The notes under the pieces were generated by a model. The model was not told the DNA's origin. It saw only the letters and a list, made by a program, of their open reading frames with translations, and made no database searches. The position numbers and the translations under genes are program-made. From the NCBI RefSeq assembly GCF_047345145.1, contig NZ_JBLFER010000001.1:558001-622000 (forward strand): a stretch of DNA of 64,000 nt. The letters run 5' to 3'. Source of the DNA: Maribacter_C sp047345145 (GTDB lineage Bacteria > Bacteroidota > Bacteroidia > Flavobacteriales > Flavobacteriaceae). Below, piece after piece: positions 25,548 to 33,067 of the stretch. Each line of letters starts with the position of its first letter. The first letter of the stretch is position 1.

Positions 25548-26603
25548 TTAGAGATTCGCCGCCAACCAATCCCCAACTTCAGAGGTTTTATAAGCTTTTT
25601 CACCTTCGGATAAATCTTCAGTTACAATGCCTTCTGCCAATGATTTATTAACCACATCGCGAATGGCTTGTGCTTCATCTGCTAAATCCATATCCTCAAA
25701 AAGCATAGCCGCAGATAAAACAGTCGCTAAAGGGTTCGCAATATCTTTTCCAGCTGCTTGCGGATACGAGCCGTGAATTGGCTCATATAATGAAACTTTG
25801 CTTCCTACGGAGGAAGAAGGCATTAAGCCCATACTTCCTGAAATTACGGAAGCTTCATCCGTAAGGATATCCCCGAAAAGGTTTGCTGTTATCATTACAT
25901 CGTATGCGCTAGGCCATTGCACCAATCGCATAGCAACCGCATCAACGAACTCGTAGGATACTTCCACTTCAGGATAGTCTTTTTCCATTGCCTGAACTGT
26001 TTCTCTCCATAAACGTGAAGATTCTAGGACGTTTGCTTTATCAACACAGCATAATTTTTTAGACCGTTTCATCGCCATTTTGAAGCCTTTTTCGGCTAAG
26101 CGTTGAATTTCATGACGTTCATAGGTCATGGTATCGTACGCCGTATTATCGTCATCTTTTCTACCACGTTCCCCAAAATAAACACCACCGGTCAATTCGC
26201 GAAGGATAATCAAGTCGGTTCCTTCAATACGTTCTCTTTTTAAAGGAGATTTATCAATCAAAGAAGGAAAGGTAAAGGTCGGACGTACATTGGCGAACAA
26301 ACCTAGTTTCTGGCGCATTTTCAATAGCCCCTGCTCCGGACGCACTTTCGCAGACGGATCGTTATCAAAACGCGGATGTCCGATAGCACCGAACAAAACC
26401 GCATCGGCATTTGCACAAACCTCATGTGTGGAATCCGGATATGGTTCTCCCACAGCATCAATCGCCGCAGCACCCGTTAAGGCGGGCTGCCAGGTAATTT
26501 CATGATTATACTTTTTGGATATAGCATCGCAAACTTTTACAGCTTGATCAATTACTTCTGGTCCGATACCGTCTCCGGCTAATAGGGCAATGTTTAGTTT
26601 CAT
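25548..26603 (-). CDS. leuB: 3-isopropylmalate dehydrogenase
   Basis: 351 residues. It catalyses the NAD+-dependent oxidative decarboxylation of 3-isopropylmalate in leucine synthesis. Motifs: LLAGDGIGPEVIDQ at the start, ELTGGVYFGERG, KANVLESSRLWRETV, NLFGDILTDEASVISGSMGL for metal binding and YEPIHGSYPQAAGKDIANPL. Length normal. It ends the leuC-leuD-leuA-leuB series; the spacer to the leuA-like gene carries a GCG-rich repeat. Confidence 0.93.
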   Translation of the reverse strand: MKLNIALLAGDGIGPEVIDQAVKVCDAISKKYNHEITWQPALTGAAAIDAVGEPYPDSTHEVCANADAVLFGAIGHPRFDNDPSAKVRPEQGLLKMRQKLGLFANVRPTFTFPSLIDKSPLKRERIEGTDLIILRELTGGVYFGERGRKDDDNTAYDTMTYERHEIQRLAEKGFKMAMKRSKKLCCVDKANVLESSRLWRETVQAMEKDYPEVEVSYEFVDAVAMRLVQWPSAYDVMITANLFGDILTDEASVISGSMGLMPSSSVGSKVSLYEPIHGSYPQAAGKDIANPLATVLSAAMLFEDMDLADEAQAIRDVVNKSLAEGIVTEDLSEGEKAYKTSEVGDWLAANL

Positions 26604-26609
26604 ATTTTT

Positions 26610-26801
26610 CGCTGCGCGAAACGCTGTACGCTTATCGCTATACGCAAATCGCTTTTTGTAATATTCTTATTTATAATTTGTTTATTAAACTATTTATGCT
26701 TCTTCTTACTTTGTCGACTTTGTCATTTAGTTTCTCATTTAACCCACTATTCAAGCGTGTAGCGCACAGCGTTTGGCGTATAGCAAAAAGCGCAAAAGCG
26801 C
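26610..26801. repeat. Two blocks of short GCGTATAGCG-type repeats in the leuA-leuB spacer
   Basis: Blocks at 26610-26653 (units like CGCTGTACGC, CGCTATACGC, AATCGC) and 26755-26801 (GCGTGTAGCGC, GCGTTTGGCGTATAGC, AAAGCGCAAAAGCGC). The second is roughly inverted to the first. Similar short units sit at 29050-29083 and 29450-29478 in the other leu spacers. Such arrays are frequent in Flavobacteriia; no function is known. Confidence 0.6.
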
Positions 26802-28319
26802 TTAAATTATATTCAACATCTTCTCCGTCGCTTTAATCGCGCTTACCGTTTGATCCGAATCCAATCCTCTTGAGACGAATTCTTTTCCATCGGCCGACTC
26901 CCATGTAATAATGGTTTCGCAAAGGGCGTCTGAATTACTTCCTGGAGGGATACGTACGGCATAGTCCACCAATTGTGGCAATTCTAGCTTTCGGGATTTA
27001 TATATTTTATGCAAGGCATTCATGAAAGCATCATACTGTCCATCACCCGAAGCATTCTCTTCGTATAGCTTTCCTTTGATTTCTAAGGAAAGAGTAGTGG
27101 AAGGTTGTAATCCTTTGGCATGTGTGAGCACATAGGATTTCACAAAAACTTTCTGCTGGTAATCTGTGTCCAATACATCGGAAATGATATAAGGTAAATC
27201 GTCTTTAGTAACCCGTTCTTTCTTATCGCCAAGCTCTATAATTCGGGCTGTGACTTTCTTTAAATCTTCGTCGTTGAGGGTGAGTCCGAGTTCTTGTAAA
27301 TTCTTTTGAATATTGGCTTTTCCGGACATCTTTCCGAGTGCATATTTACGTTTTCTGCCAAAACGTTCAGGCATTAAATTACTAAAGTAAAGGTTGTTTT
27401 TACTATCTCCATCTGCATGTATTCCAGCAGTTTGAGTAAATACACTATCTCCTACAATAGGTTTGTTTGCAGGAATGCTTATACCTGTGAAAGCCGAAAC
27501 CAGTTTGCTTACTTTGAAAAGTGATTTTTCGTTGACATTGATCTTTACTTCTGGTAAAAAGTCATTAATTACAGCGATAGCACTTGCCATTGGGGCATTG
27601 CCTGCACGTTCACCCATTCCGTTAACGGTAAGGTGCAACCCGTTCACTCCCGCTTTGACCGCCTCCATGATATTTGCGACTCCTAAATCGTAGTCGTTAT
27701 GTCCATGAAAATCAAAATGAATCTTCGGGTAGCGCTCAATAATCTCCGAGAGGAAATCAAAAGTTTCGGCATAAGTAATAACTCCAAGAGTATCTGGAAG
27801 CAAAACTCGTTTGATAGGCTGCGTAGCTAGAAAATCTAGGTATTCAAAAACATATTCCTTAGAATTTCGCATGCCGTTACTCCAATCTTCTAAATATACA
27901 TTGGTTTCAACCCGCTGTTGCTTTGCCTGTTTTACTACTTTCTCAATAGCATTGAAATGCTGACGAGGTGTTTTTTTAAGCTGATGTGTTAAATGGTTCA
28001 AAGAGCCCTTGGTCAATAGATTCTGGACTTTTGCCCCAGCTTTTTTCATCCACTCTAAAGAAACGCCACCATCTACAAAAGTTAAAACCTCTATGCGATT
28101 TAAGCATTTTTGGGTTTTTGCCCAAGAAGTAATTTGCTTTACAGCATCTAGTTCTCCTTCTGAAACACGAGCGGATGCTACTTCGATACGGTCAACTTTT
28201 AGCTCATCAAGTAAAAGTTTAGCCAAGGTCAATTTCTCGGTAGCAGAAAATGAGACACCCGAAGTCTGTTCGCCGTCGCGAAGTGTGGTGTCCATGATTT
28301 CTAAGTAACGTTTTTTCAT
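26802..28319 (-). CDS. 2-isopropylmalate synthase / citramalate synthase family protein
   Basis: The ATG at 28319 is preferred (MKKRYLEIMDTTLRDGEQTS). The open frame starts at 28337, but that ATG lies inside a REP-like element (CGTCATTGCGAG). DRE-TIM motifs: TTLRDGEQTSGVSF, HGHNDYDLGVAN, VNGMGERAGNAP; the C-terminal ~130 residues form the LeuA allosteric domain. The motif HADGDSKNN differs from the usual HQDG of LeuA. Depending on substrate it would make 2-isopropylmalate or citramalate. Its place between leuD and leuB favours leucine synthesis but does not settle this. 505 residues. Confidence 0.75.
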   Translation of the reverse strand: MKKRYLEIMDTTLRDGEQTSGVSFSATEKLTLAKLLLDELKVDRIEVASARVSEGELDAVKQITSWAKTQKCLNRIEVLTFVDGGVSLEWMKKAGAKVQNLLTKGSLNHLTHQLKKTPRQHFNAIEKVVKQAKQQRVETNVYLEDWSNGMRNSKEYVFEYLDFLATQPIKRVLLPDTLGVITYAETFDFLSEIIERYPKIHFDFHGHNDYDLGVANIMEAVKAGVNGLHLTVNGMGERAGNAPMASAIAVINDFLPEVKINVNEKSLFKVSKLVSAFTGISIPANKPIVGDSVFTQTAGIHADGDSKNNLYFSNLMPERFGRKRKYALGKMSGKANIQKNLQELGLTLNDEDLKKVTARIIELGDKKERVTKDDLPYIISDVLDTDYQQKVFVKSYVLTHAKGLQPSTTLSLEIKGKLYEENASGDGQYDAFMNALHKIYKSRKLELPQLVDYAVRIPPGSNSDALCETIITWESADGKEFVSRGLDSDQTVSAIKATEKMLNII

Positions 28320-28336
28320 TTTAGTTGTGTTCGTCA

Positions 28337-28438
28337 TTGCGAGCGCAGCGTGGCAATCTGTTTCATCTTTGTTTCATGCTTCAACAGATTACTTCGTCGC
28401 GAAAATGCTCCTCGCAAACCTGCCTGCCGGCAGGCAGG
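28337..28438. repeat. REP-type element followed by a 20-bp palindrome
   Basis: TTGCGAG (28337) ... CAATCTGTT (28354-28362) and AACAGATT (28383) ... CTCGCAA (28411-28417) form an imperfect inverted repeat of a type dispersed in many bacterial genomes. Next to it CCTGCCTGCC/GGCAGGCAGG at 28419-28438 is a perfect 20-base palindrome. The block fills the spacer between leuD and the leuA-like gene. Confidence 0.7.
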
Positions 28439-28445
28439 GACGTTT

Positions 28446-29042
28446 TTAGAAAGGTCTTGTTTTAGCAAACTCCTGAATATTACCTTTGATATTCAACAAA
28501 TAGTCAATATCATCAAAGCCATTAGTCATGTTTCCTTTCTTGTAATCATTGATATCAAAAGGTTCACTTTCGCCTGTGGCTAAAATGGTCACTTTTTGCT
28601 CAGAAAGACTCACTTTAAATTCCGTATCTGGGTTGGCTTCAATCGCAGCAAAAATCTTTTGCAAGAATTCTGGACTCACCTGAACGGGTAATACTCCTAT
28701 ATTCAAACAGTTACCTCGAAATATATCTGCAAAGAAACTTGAAATTACAACACGGAATCCGTAATCATAAACCGCCCAAGCGGCATGCTCACGTGAGGAA
28801 CCCGAACCAAAGTTTTTTCCACCCACTAAAATTTTCCCACTATACTTCGGATTGTTAAGTGCAAAATCCTCTTTTGGTGTATCGTCTTGATTATAGCGCC
28901 AATCTCTAAAAAGATTATCGCCAAATCCTTTGCGCTCAGTGGCTTTTAAGAAACGTGCTGGTATGATTTGATCGGTATCCACATTTTCTATCGGAAGTGG
29001 TACTGCGGATGATTTTAAGGTTGTGAATTTATCGTATGCCAT
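28446..29042 (-). CDS. leuD: 3-isopropylmalate dehydratase small subunit
   Basis: 198 residues. Forms the isomerase with LeuC, converting 2- to 3-isopropylmalate. Motifs: TDQIIPARFLKATERKGFGD, and VGGKNFGSGSSREHAAWAVY, the family signature, followed by SSFFADIFRGNCLNIGVLPV. Normal length. Separated from leuC by the four-helix-bundle gene, which is unusual. Confidence 0.93.
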   Translation of the reverse strand: MAYDKFTTLKSSAVPLPIENVDTDQIIPARFLKATERKGFGDNLFRDWRYNQDDTPKEDFALNNPKYSGKILVGGKNFGSGSSREHAAWAVYDYGFRVVISSFFADIFRGNCLNIGVLPVQVSPEFLQKIFAAIEANPDTEFKVSLSEQKVTILATGESEPFDINDYKKGNMTNGFDDIDYLLNIKGNIQEFAKTRPF

Positions 29043-29049
29043 GTTTGTT

Positions 29050-29083
29050 TGCTTTGCGCTCTACGCTAATCGCTTTGCGCTAG
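29050..29083. repeat. Short GCG-type repeat block in the leuD/four-helix-bundle spacer
   Basis: TTTGCGCTCTACGCTAATCG followed by CTTTGCGCTAG, made of the same CGCTA/TGCGC units found in the other leu spacers. Confidence 0.5.
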
Positions 29084-29086
29084 TTG

Positions 29087-29434
29087 TTAAATTTTATTTA
29101 CAAGATTGTTGAGGCTCCTTTTAGTTTTATTTACCTCGTTATCCATTTCTTGATATTTCTTATCGTCTATATAGCCTAAATCTTTAGCGAGAATCAGGAA
29201 ATATTCCAGTTCACTTGCCGAACCTTGCGAGATAATCAAAAACCTTCTAAATTCAGCATCTGATTCTCTACCGCAGCCTTCCGCTATGTTAGACGGAATC
29301 GAATAAGCAGCTCTGCGCATTTGGCTTTTTAGTCCAAATTCCTCGGCTTTTGGAAAGCTTTGAGTTTCTTTATAAGTATCAAGCGTTATTGCATGACCTT
29401 GCTCCCAAACTTTATATTTTTTGAAATCTCTCAT
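29087..29434 (-). CDS. Four-helix-bundle protein (TIGR02436 / 23S rRNA intervening-sequence protein family)
   Basis: 115 residues with the family signature: YKVWEQGHAITLDTYKETQS at the start, QMRRAAYSIPSNIAEGCGR in the middle and EFRRFLIISQGSASELEYFL. The family is known from intervening sequences in 23S rRNA genes of some spirochaetes and proteobacteria, but it is also widely scattered in Bacteroidota genomes outside rRNA, with no known function. Here it sits between leuC and leuD, flanked on both sides by short GCG repeats, as if inserted into the operon with the repeats. Confidence 0.9.
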   Translation of the reverse strand: MRDFKKYKVWEQGHAITLDTYKETQSFPKAEEFGLKSQMRRAAYSIPSNIAEGCGRESDAEFRRFLIISQGSASELEYFLILAKDLGYIDDKKYQEMDNEVNKTKRSLNNLVNKI

Positions 29435-29449
29435 AAAAAAAGAATTTTA

Positions 29450-29478
29450 GCGTAAAGCGAATAGCGATGTGCGCATAG
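29450..29478. repeat. Short GCG-type repeat block in the leuC/four-helix-bundle spacer
   Basis: TTAGCGTAAAGCGAATAGCG followed by ATGTGCGCATAGC, the same unit type as at 26610, 26755 and 29050. Confidence 0.5.
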
Positions 29479-29481
29479 CCA

Positions 29482-30897
29482 TTACGCTGTCTCCATTTCC
29501 ATTAGTTCTCTAGGGTCTGTTACTTTACCCGTAACCGCGGCGGCGGCTGCCACAAGTGGACTCGCCAACAAAGTTCTTGAGCCAGGGCCTTGTCTTCCTT
29601 CAAAATTTCTGTTTGAAGTACTTACTGCCAATTTTCCTGGAGGGACTTTATCGTCGTTCATTGCTAAGCAAGCAGAGCATCCAGGTTCTCTTAGTTCGAA
29701 ACCAGCTTCTGTGAGAATATCTAAAATTCCTTCTTCCTTGATGGCTGATTCTACCTTATGGCTTCCAGGTACCAACCAAGCAGTAACATTAGCTGCCTTT
29801 TGCTTTCCTTTTACAATGGACGCAAAAGCTCTGAAATCCTCGATTCTTCCATTGGTGCAACTTCCCAAGAAAACAAAATCAATAGGCTTTCCGATCATGG
29901 AGTCCCCTTCATCAAATTTCATGTATTGCAATGATTTCTTGTATGTAGATGCACCACCTTGAACGGCAGCTGCTAATGGAATATCATTGGAAATGCCCAT
30001 TCCCATACCTGGGTTGGTACCATATGTAATCATCGGTTCAATTTGCGAACCATCAAAAGTCAATTCTTTATGGAATTCTGCTCCTTCATCTGTATATAGG
30101 GTTTGCCAGTAATCCATTGCTGTATCCCAAGCTTCTCCTTTAGGAGTGAATTCACGTCCTTTTACATAATGGAAAGTAGTGTCATCAGGAGCAATCATTC
30201 CACCTCTAGCACCCATTTCGATACTTAAATTACAGACGGTCATACGACCTTCCATAGTCATATTCGTGAAAACGTCACCGGCATATTCTACGAAATATCC
30301 GGTAGCACCAGAAGTTGTCAATTGTGATATAATGAATAGGGCTACATCTTTAGGGGTTACTCCGAATTGCAATTCCCCAGTAATATTGATGCGCATACTT
30401 TTAGGCTTAGGCTGCATGATACATTGTGTTGCCAAAACCATTTCTACTTCTGAAGTACCAATACCAAAGGCAATGGCTCCGAAAGCCCCATGAGTAGACG
30501 TATGTGAATCACCGCAGACAATAGTCGCGCCAGGAAGTGTAATTCCATATTCAGGACCAACAACATGTACAATTCCGTTTTTTTCATGACCCAATCCCCA
30601 ATACGAAATACCATGCTCATTAGCATTTTCTTCTAGCATTCTTAATTGATTCGCTGATAAAGGGTCTTCAACTGGCAAGTGTTGATTAATAGTTGGTGTA
30701 TTATGGTCAGCGGTCGCAAAGGTCTTTTCAGGATGAAGAACCCCAATACCACGGTTTTTTAAACCTAAAAACGCAACAGGACTCGTTACCTCATGAACCA
30801 TGTGACGGTCGATGAATAGTACATCTGGTCCGTTTTCAATTTGGTGGACTACATGAGAATCCCATACTTTGTCAAATAGTGTCTTTTTTGCACTCAT
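29482..30897 (-). CDS. leuC: 3-isopropylmalate dehydratase large subunit
   Basis: 471 residues. Aconitase-type 4Fe-4S enzyme of leucine synthesis. CGDSHTSTHGAFGAIAFGIG, FLGSCTNGRIEDFRAF and EPGCSACLAMNDDKVPPGK contain the three Cys cluster ligands; SNRNFEGRQGPGSRTLLASP is the C-terminal signature. First gene of the leu series. A candidate promoter lies at 30919-30950. Confidence 0.94.
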   Translation of the reverse strand: MSAKKTLFDKVWDSHVVHQIENGPDVLFIDRHMVHEVTSPVAFLGLKNRGIGVLHPEKTFATADHNTPTINQHLPVEDPLSANQLRMLEENANEHGISYWGLGHEKNGIVHVVGPEYGITLPGATIVCGDSHTSTHGAFGAIAFGIGTSEVEMVLATQCIMQPKPKSMRINITGELQFGVTPKDVALFIISQLTTSGATGYFVEYAGDVFTNMTMEGRMTVCNLSIEMGARGGMIAPDDTTFHYVKGREFTPKGEAWDTAMDYWQTLYTDEGAEFHKELTFDGSQIEPMITYGTNPGMGMGISNDIPLAAAVQGGASTYKKSLQYMKFDEGDSMIGKPIDFVFLGSCTNGRIEDFRAFASIVKGKQKAANVTAWLVPGSHKVESAIKEEGILDILTEAGFELREPGCSACLAMNDDKVPPGKLAVSTSNRNFEGRQGPGSRTLLASPLVAAAAAVTGKVTDPRELMEMETA

Positions 30898-30918
30898 AAT
30901 CTTTCAATTCTAAGCTAG

Positions 30919-30950
30919 CAAATCTAAGGAAAGAAGGTATTCTTAGGAAA
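30919..30950 (-). promoter_or_regulatory. Candidate Bacteroidota-type promoter for the leu operon
   Basis: On the minus strand TAGATTTG (30926-30919) fits the Bacteroidota -7 consensus TAnnTTTG. TTTC (30950-30947), 20 bases upstream, is one base off the -33 TTTG. The -7 box is 21 bases before the leuC start. No leader peptide or T-box-like structure was recognised. Confidence 0.4.
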
Positions 30951-31019
30951 TAATTGTGGTTGAAAATTACGATGTTCAAAATACTAATGACCTTAACTAG
31001 TATTGGTGAATATTCAATT

Positions 31020-31514
31020 TTAGTGAGAAGTACTAGGTGGCCAGGAGGGCAATTCTTCTTGTTCTTTTTCAGCAATAATTTTCTTTCTTCGGATGTAAAA
31101 TTTATGCCCATAAAAACCGCTAAGCCCGAGAATACACAATAATAGCAGTCTGCTTATGTAACGGTCAAAAAAAGAAATTTCGGGTGCTTTTGGAATTTGT
31201 ATTTTGGCACGTTCCGCAATCTGTTTTAATTCCTCAGAGGTAAAGGGAGCATATTTTTTTTGGCTGTTGAGATAACCCACATACTTGGGTTCTCCATAAG
31301 AATAGCCCAACCAAAAGAACCGTTTTACCATGTAAAGGCTACCAATATCGTAATTGCTTCCGTCTCTAATTCGAAATTCAAAGTTATCAGGTAATTCTCT
31401 TACCTTGATGATCTTTTCTTGAGTTCCGAAGGGAGCGGGAATCCCGATTTTAGAAGCAAAAAAATAGGAATTAAAAATTAGGGCAAGTACAAAGGCGATT
31501 AATGAAGTTTTCAT
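31020..31514 (-). CDS. Hypothetical membrane protein
   Basis: 164 residues. An N-terminal signal or anchor (MKTSLIAFVLALIFNSYFFA), a soluble part of about 95 residues (ELPDNFEFRIRDGSNYDIGS, FFWLGYSYGEPKYVGYLNSQ) and a C-terminal transmembrane segment near 122-140 (ISRLLLLCILGLSGFYG) followed by a basic tail. I recognise no family. It is 122 bases upstream of leuC on the same strand, possibly independent. Confidence 0.55.
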   Translation of the reverse strand: MKTSLIAFVLALIFNSYFFASKIGIPAPFGTQEKIIKVRELPDNFEFRIRDGSNYDIGSLYMVKRFFWLGYSYGEPKYVGYLNSQKKYAPFTSEELKQIAERAKIQIPKAPEISFFDRYISRLLLLCILGLSGFYGHKFYIRRKKIIAEKEQEELPSWPPSTSH

Positions 31515-31802
31515 TTTGACTTATTGATTGTTTTACACTGGTAAAAGTCATTGAAAAGCTATCGAATTCTTAGATGGTAAATGGGGAAAATTGACCTACG
31601 GTTTTCAGGGGGTTCGAAAAAGTTTAAAACAACTTACTGATGTATTTCCGAATATTCTTGTGCTTCATCATTAATAATGAGTATTGAAACAGAAAAAGAA
31701 CATACTGTCTAGACGATAAATCCAGCGCCTAAAATTTATTGTGGTTTTTTTCGTTTCTAAACAGTACTATAATTTACTATTCACCATATTTAAGTGTTCC
31801 CT

Positions 31803-33044
31803 ATGATTAAAAGATTGTTTTTTTATTTGATTCTAACTCTGAGTCTCTCCTGCGGAAAAGATACCGTAGAACCAGAAACGGAAAGCGAAGTTGACGAAAT
31901 AATTATTGAAGAAGAACAAGAAGATGGAGAAGAGGAAGAACTGCCTGAAGAAGAACCCATTGGTGATATGTTTGAAATACCTTTTGACGTGTCGATATTA
32001 GTGCGAGATGTCAATTCTGATGATAAGTTTTTAATTGATTACACTAAGGGTGAAGAGGCTCAAAGTATAGACAATATTTTAAATTTAGGGGATGCTTTTG
32101 GCTCTAGAGCTCCTATTTTCTATGATAATAGGGCCAACATACTATTCTTTTGGGAGAGGACGCCGCAAAGAAATGTTTATAGTATAAACGTCAAATCAAA
32201 AGAAATTGAAAAATTTATAAATGTTGATGGCGTTTCTGATGAAACTTTATTTGCCTACGACTATCTTTTACACCCATTTCCAACTGTCAGCCACATTGTA
32301 ACTCTTGATTCTCATAGACCACTTGATCTAGAGGTTGGCACCCTAAGTAATAATTCTTTAAGGATTTATAATCAACAAACGGGAGAGCTGGAGTTAATGA
32401 GTTTACCCGACGAAGATAGAATTTCAGGCGGTTTTGGTAGATTTAGATCTAATGGGGAATTTTACATATATCAAAATAGCATTGAAAAAGACAATGGTTC
32501 TTTAGTTGATGAATGGAAAGTGGTTGATTTAACAAAAAAGGAAATTATAGCACAGTTCGATTTGTTCAATGATGATAGAAATTTTGCTTGGAACCAGGAA
32601 AAAGTCTATTTCTCGGACGGTCGAACATTTGATGTTTTGAACAATGCTTTTTCTGAGGATTATGCTTTTTCTTTTGATTTAGGCACTCCAAATATGGTTG
32701 ATGCTCAACTGCAGGATGATCAAATATTTTTTAAAGCAACAAGCGTTGTTAAAGATAATATGGTCGATCGTGGAATAGTACTTTACAATTTTCAAACAAA
32801 AGAAAGCAAGAAAATCCTCGAAAGAGAACTGCTAGATGTTACATTAGCGTATTTTGGTGATCAACAAACACGTTATCAAGAAATTTTACAAGCATACTAT
32901 GATTTTGATACGGGTATAATAGCACTAACATCAAGCAATAATTACCCAAACTATGCAGTTATTTTTCTTGATTTTGAATTGAACATTCTTAAAGTGAATA
33001 AATTTAGTGGTTATGAGCCTTTAAAGATAGCACCTGTAGAGTAG
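31803..33044 (+). CDS. Hypothetical surface lipoprotein with acidic linker
   Basis: The ATG at 31803 is chosen over a GTG at 31794; it gives a signal MIKRLFFYLILTLSLSC. After the Cys comes GKDTVEPETESEVDE and a long Glu-rich linker (EEEQEDGEEEELPEEEP), a Bacteroidota surface-export type sequence. The remaining ~350 residues look like a repeated beta structure (KVYFSDGRTFDVLNNAF, QIFFKATSVVKDNMVDR), perhaps a propeller. No family recognised. Convergent with recG. Confidence 0.65.
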   Translation: MIKRLFFYLILTLSLSCGKDTVEPETESEVDEIIIEEEQEDGEEEELPEEEPIGDMFEIPFDVSILVRDVNSDDKFLIDYTKGEEAQSIDNILNLGDAFGSRAPIFYDNRANILFFWERTPQRNVYSINVKSKEIEKFINVDGVSDETLFAYDYLLHPFPTVSHIVTLDSHRPLDLEVGTLSNNSLRIYNQQTGELELMSLPDEDRISGGFGRFRSNGEFYIYQNSIEKDNGSLVDEWKVVDLTKKEIIAQFDLFNDDRNFAWNQEKVYFSDGRTFDVLNNAFSEDYAFSFDLGTPNMVDAQLQDDQIFFKATSVVKDNMVDRGIVLYNFQTKESKKILERELLDVTLAYFGDQQTRYQEILQAYYDFDTGIIALTSSNNYPNYAVIFLDFELNILKVNKFSGYEPLKIAPVE

Positions 33045-33067
33045 GGTAATTATCACTACTGTAGGTG

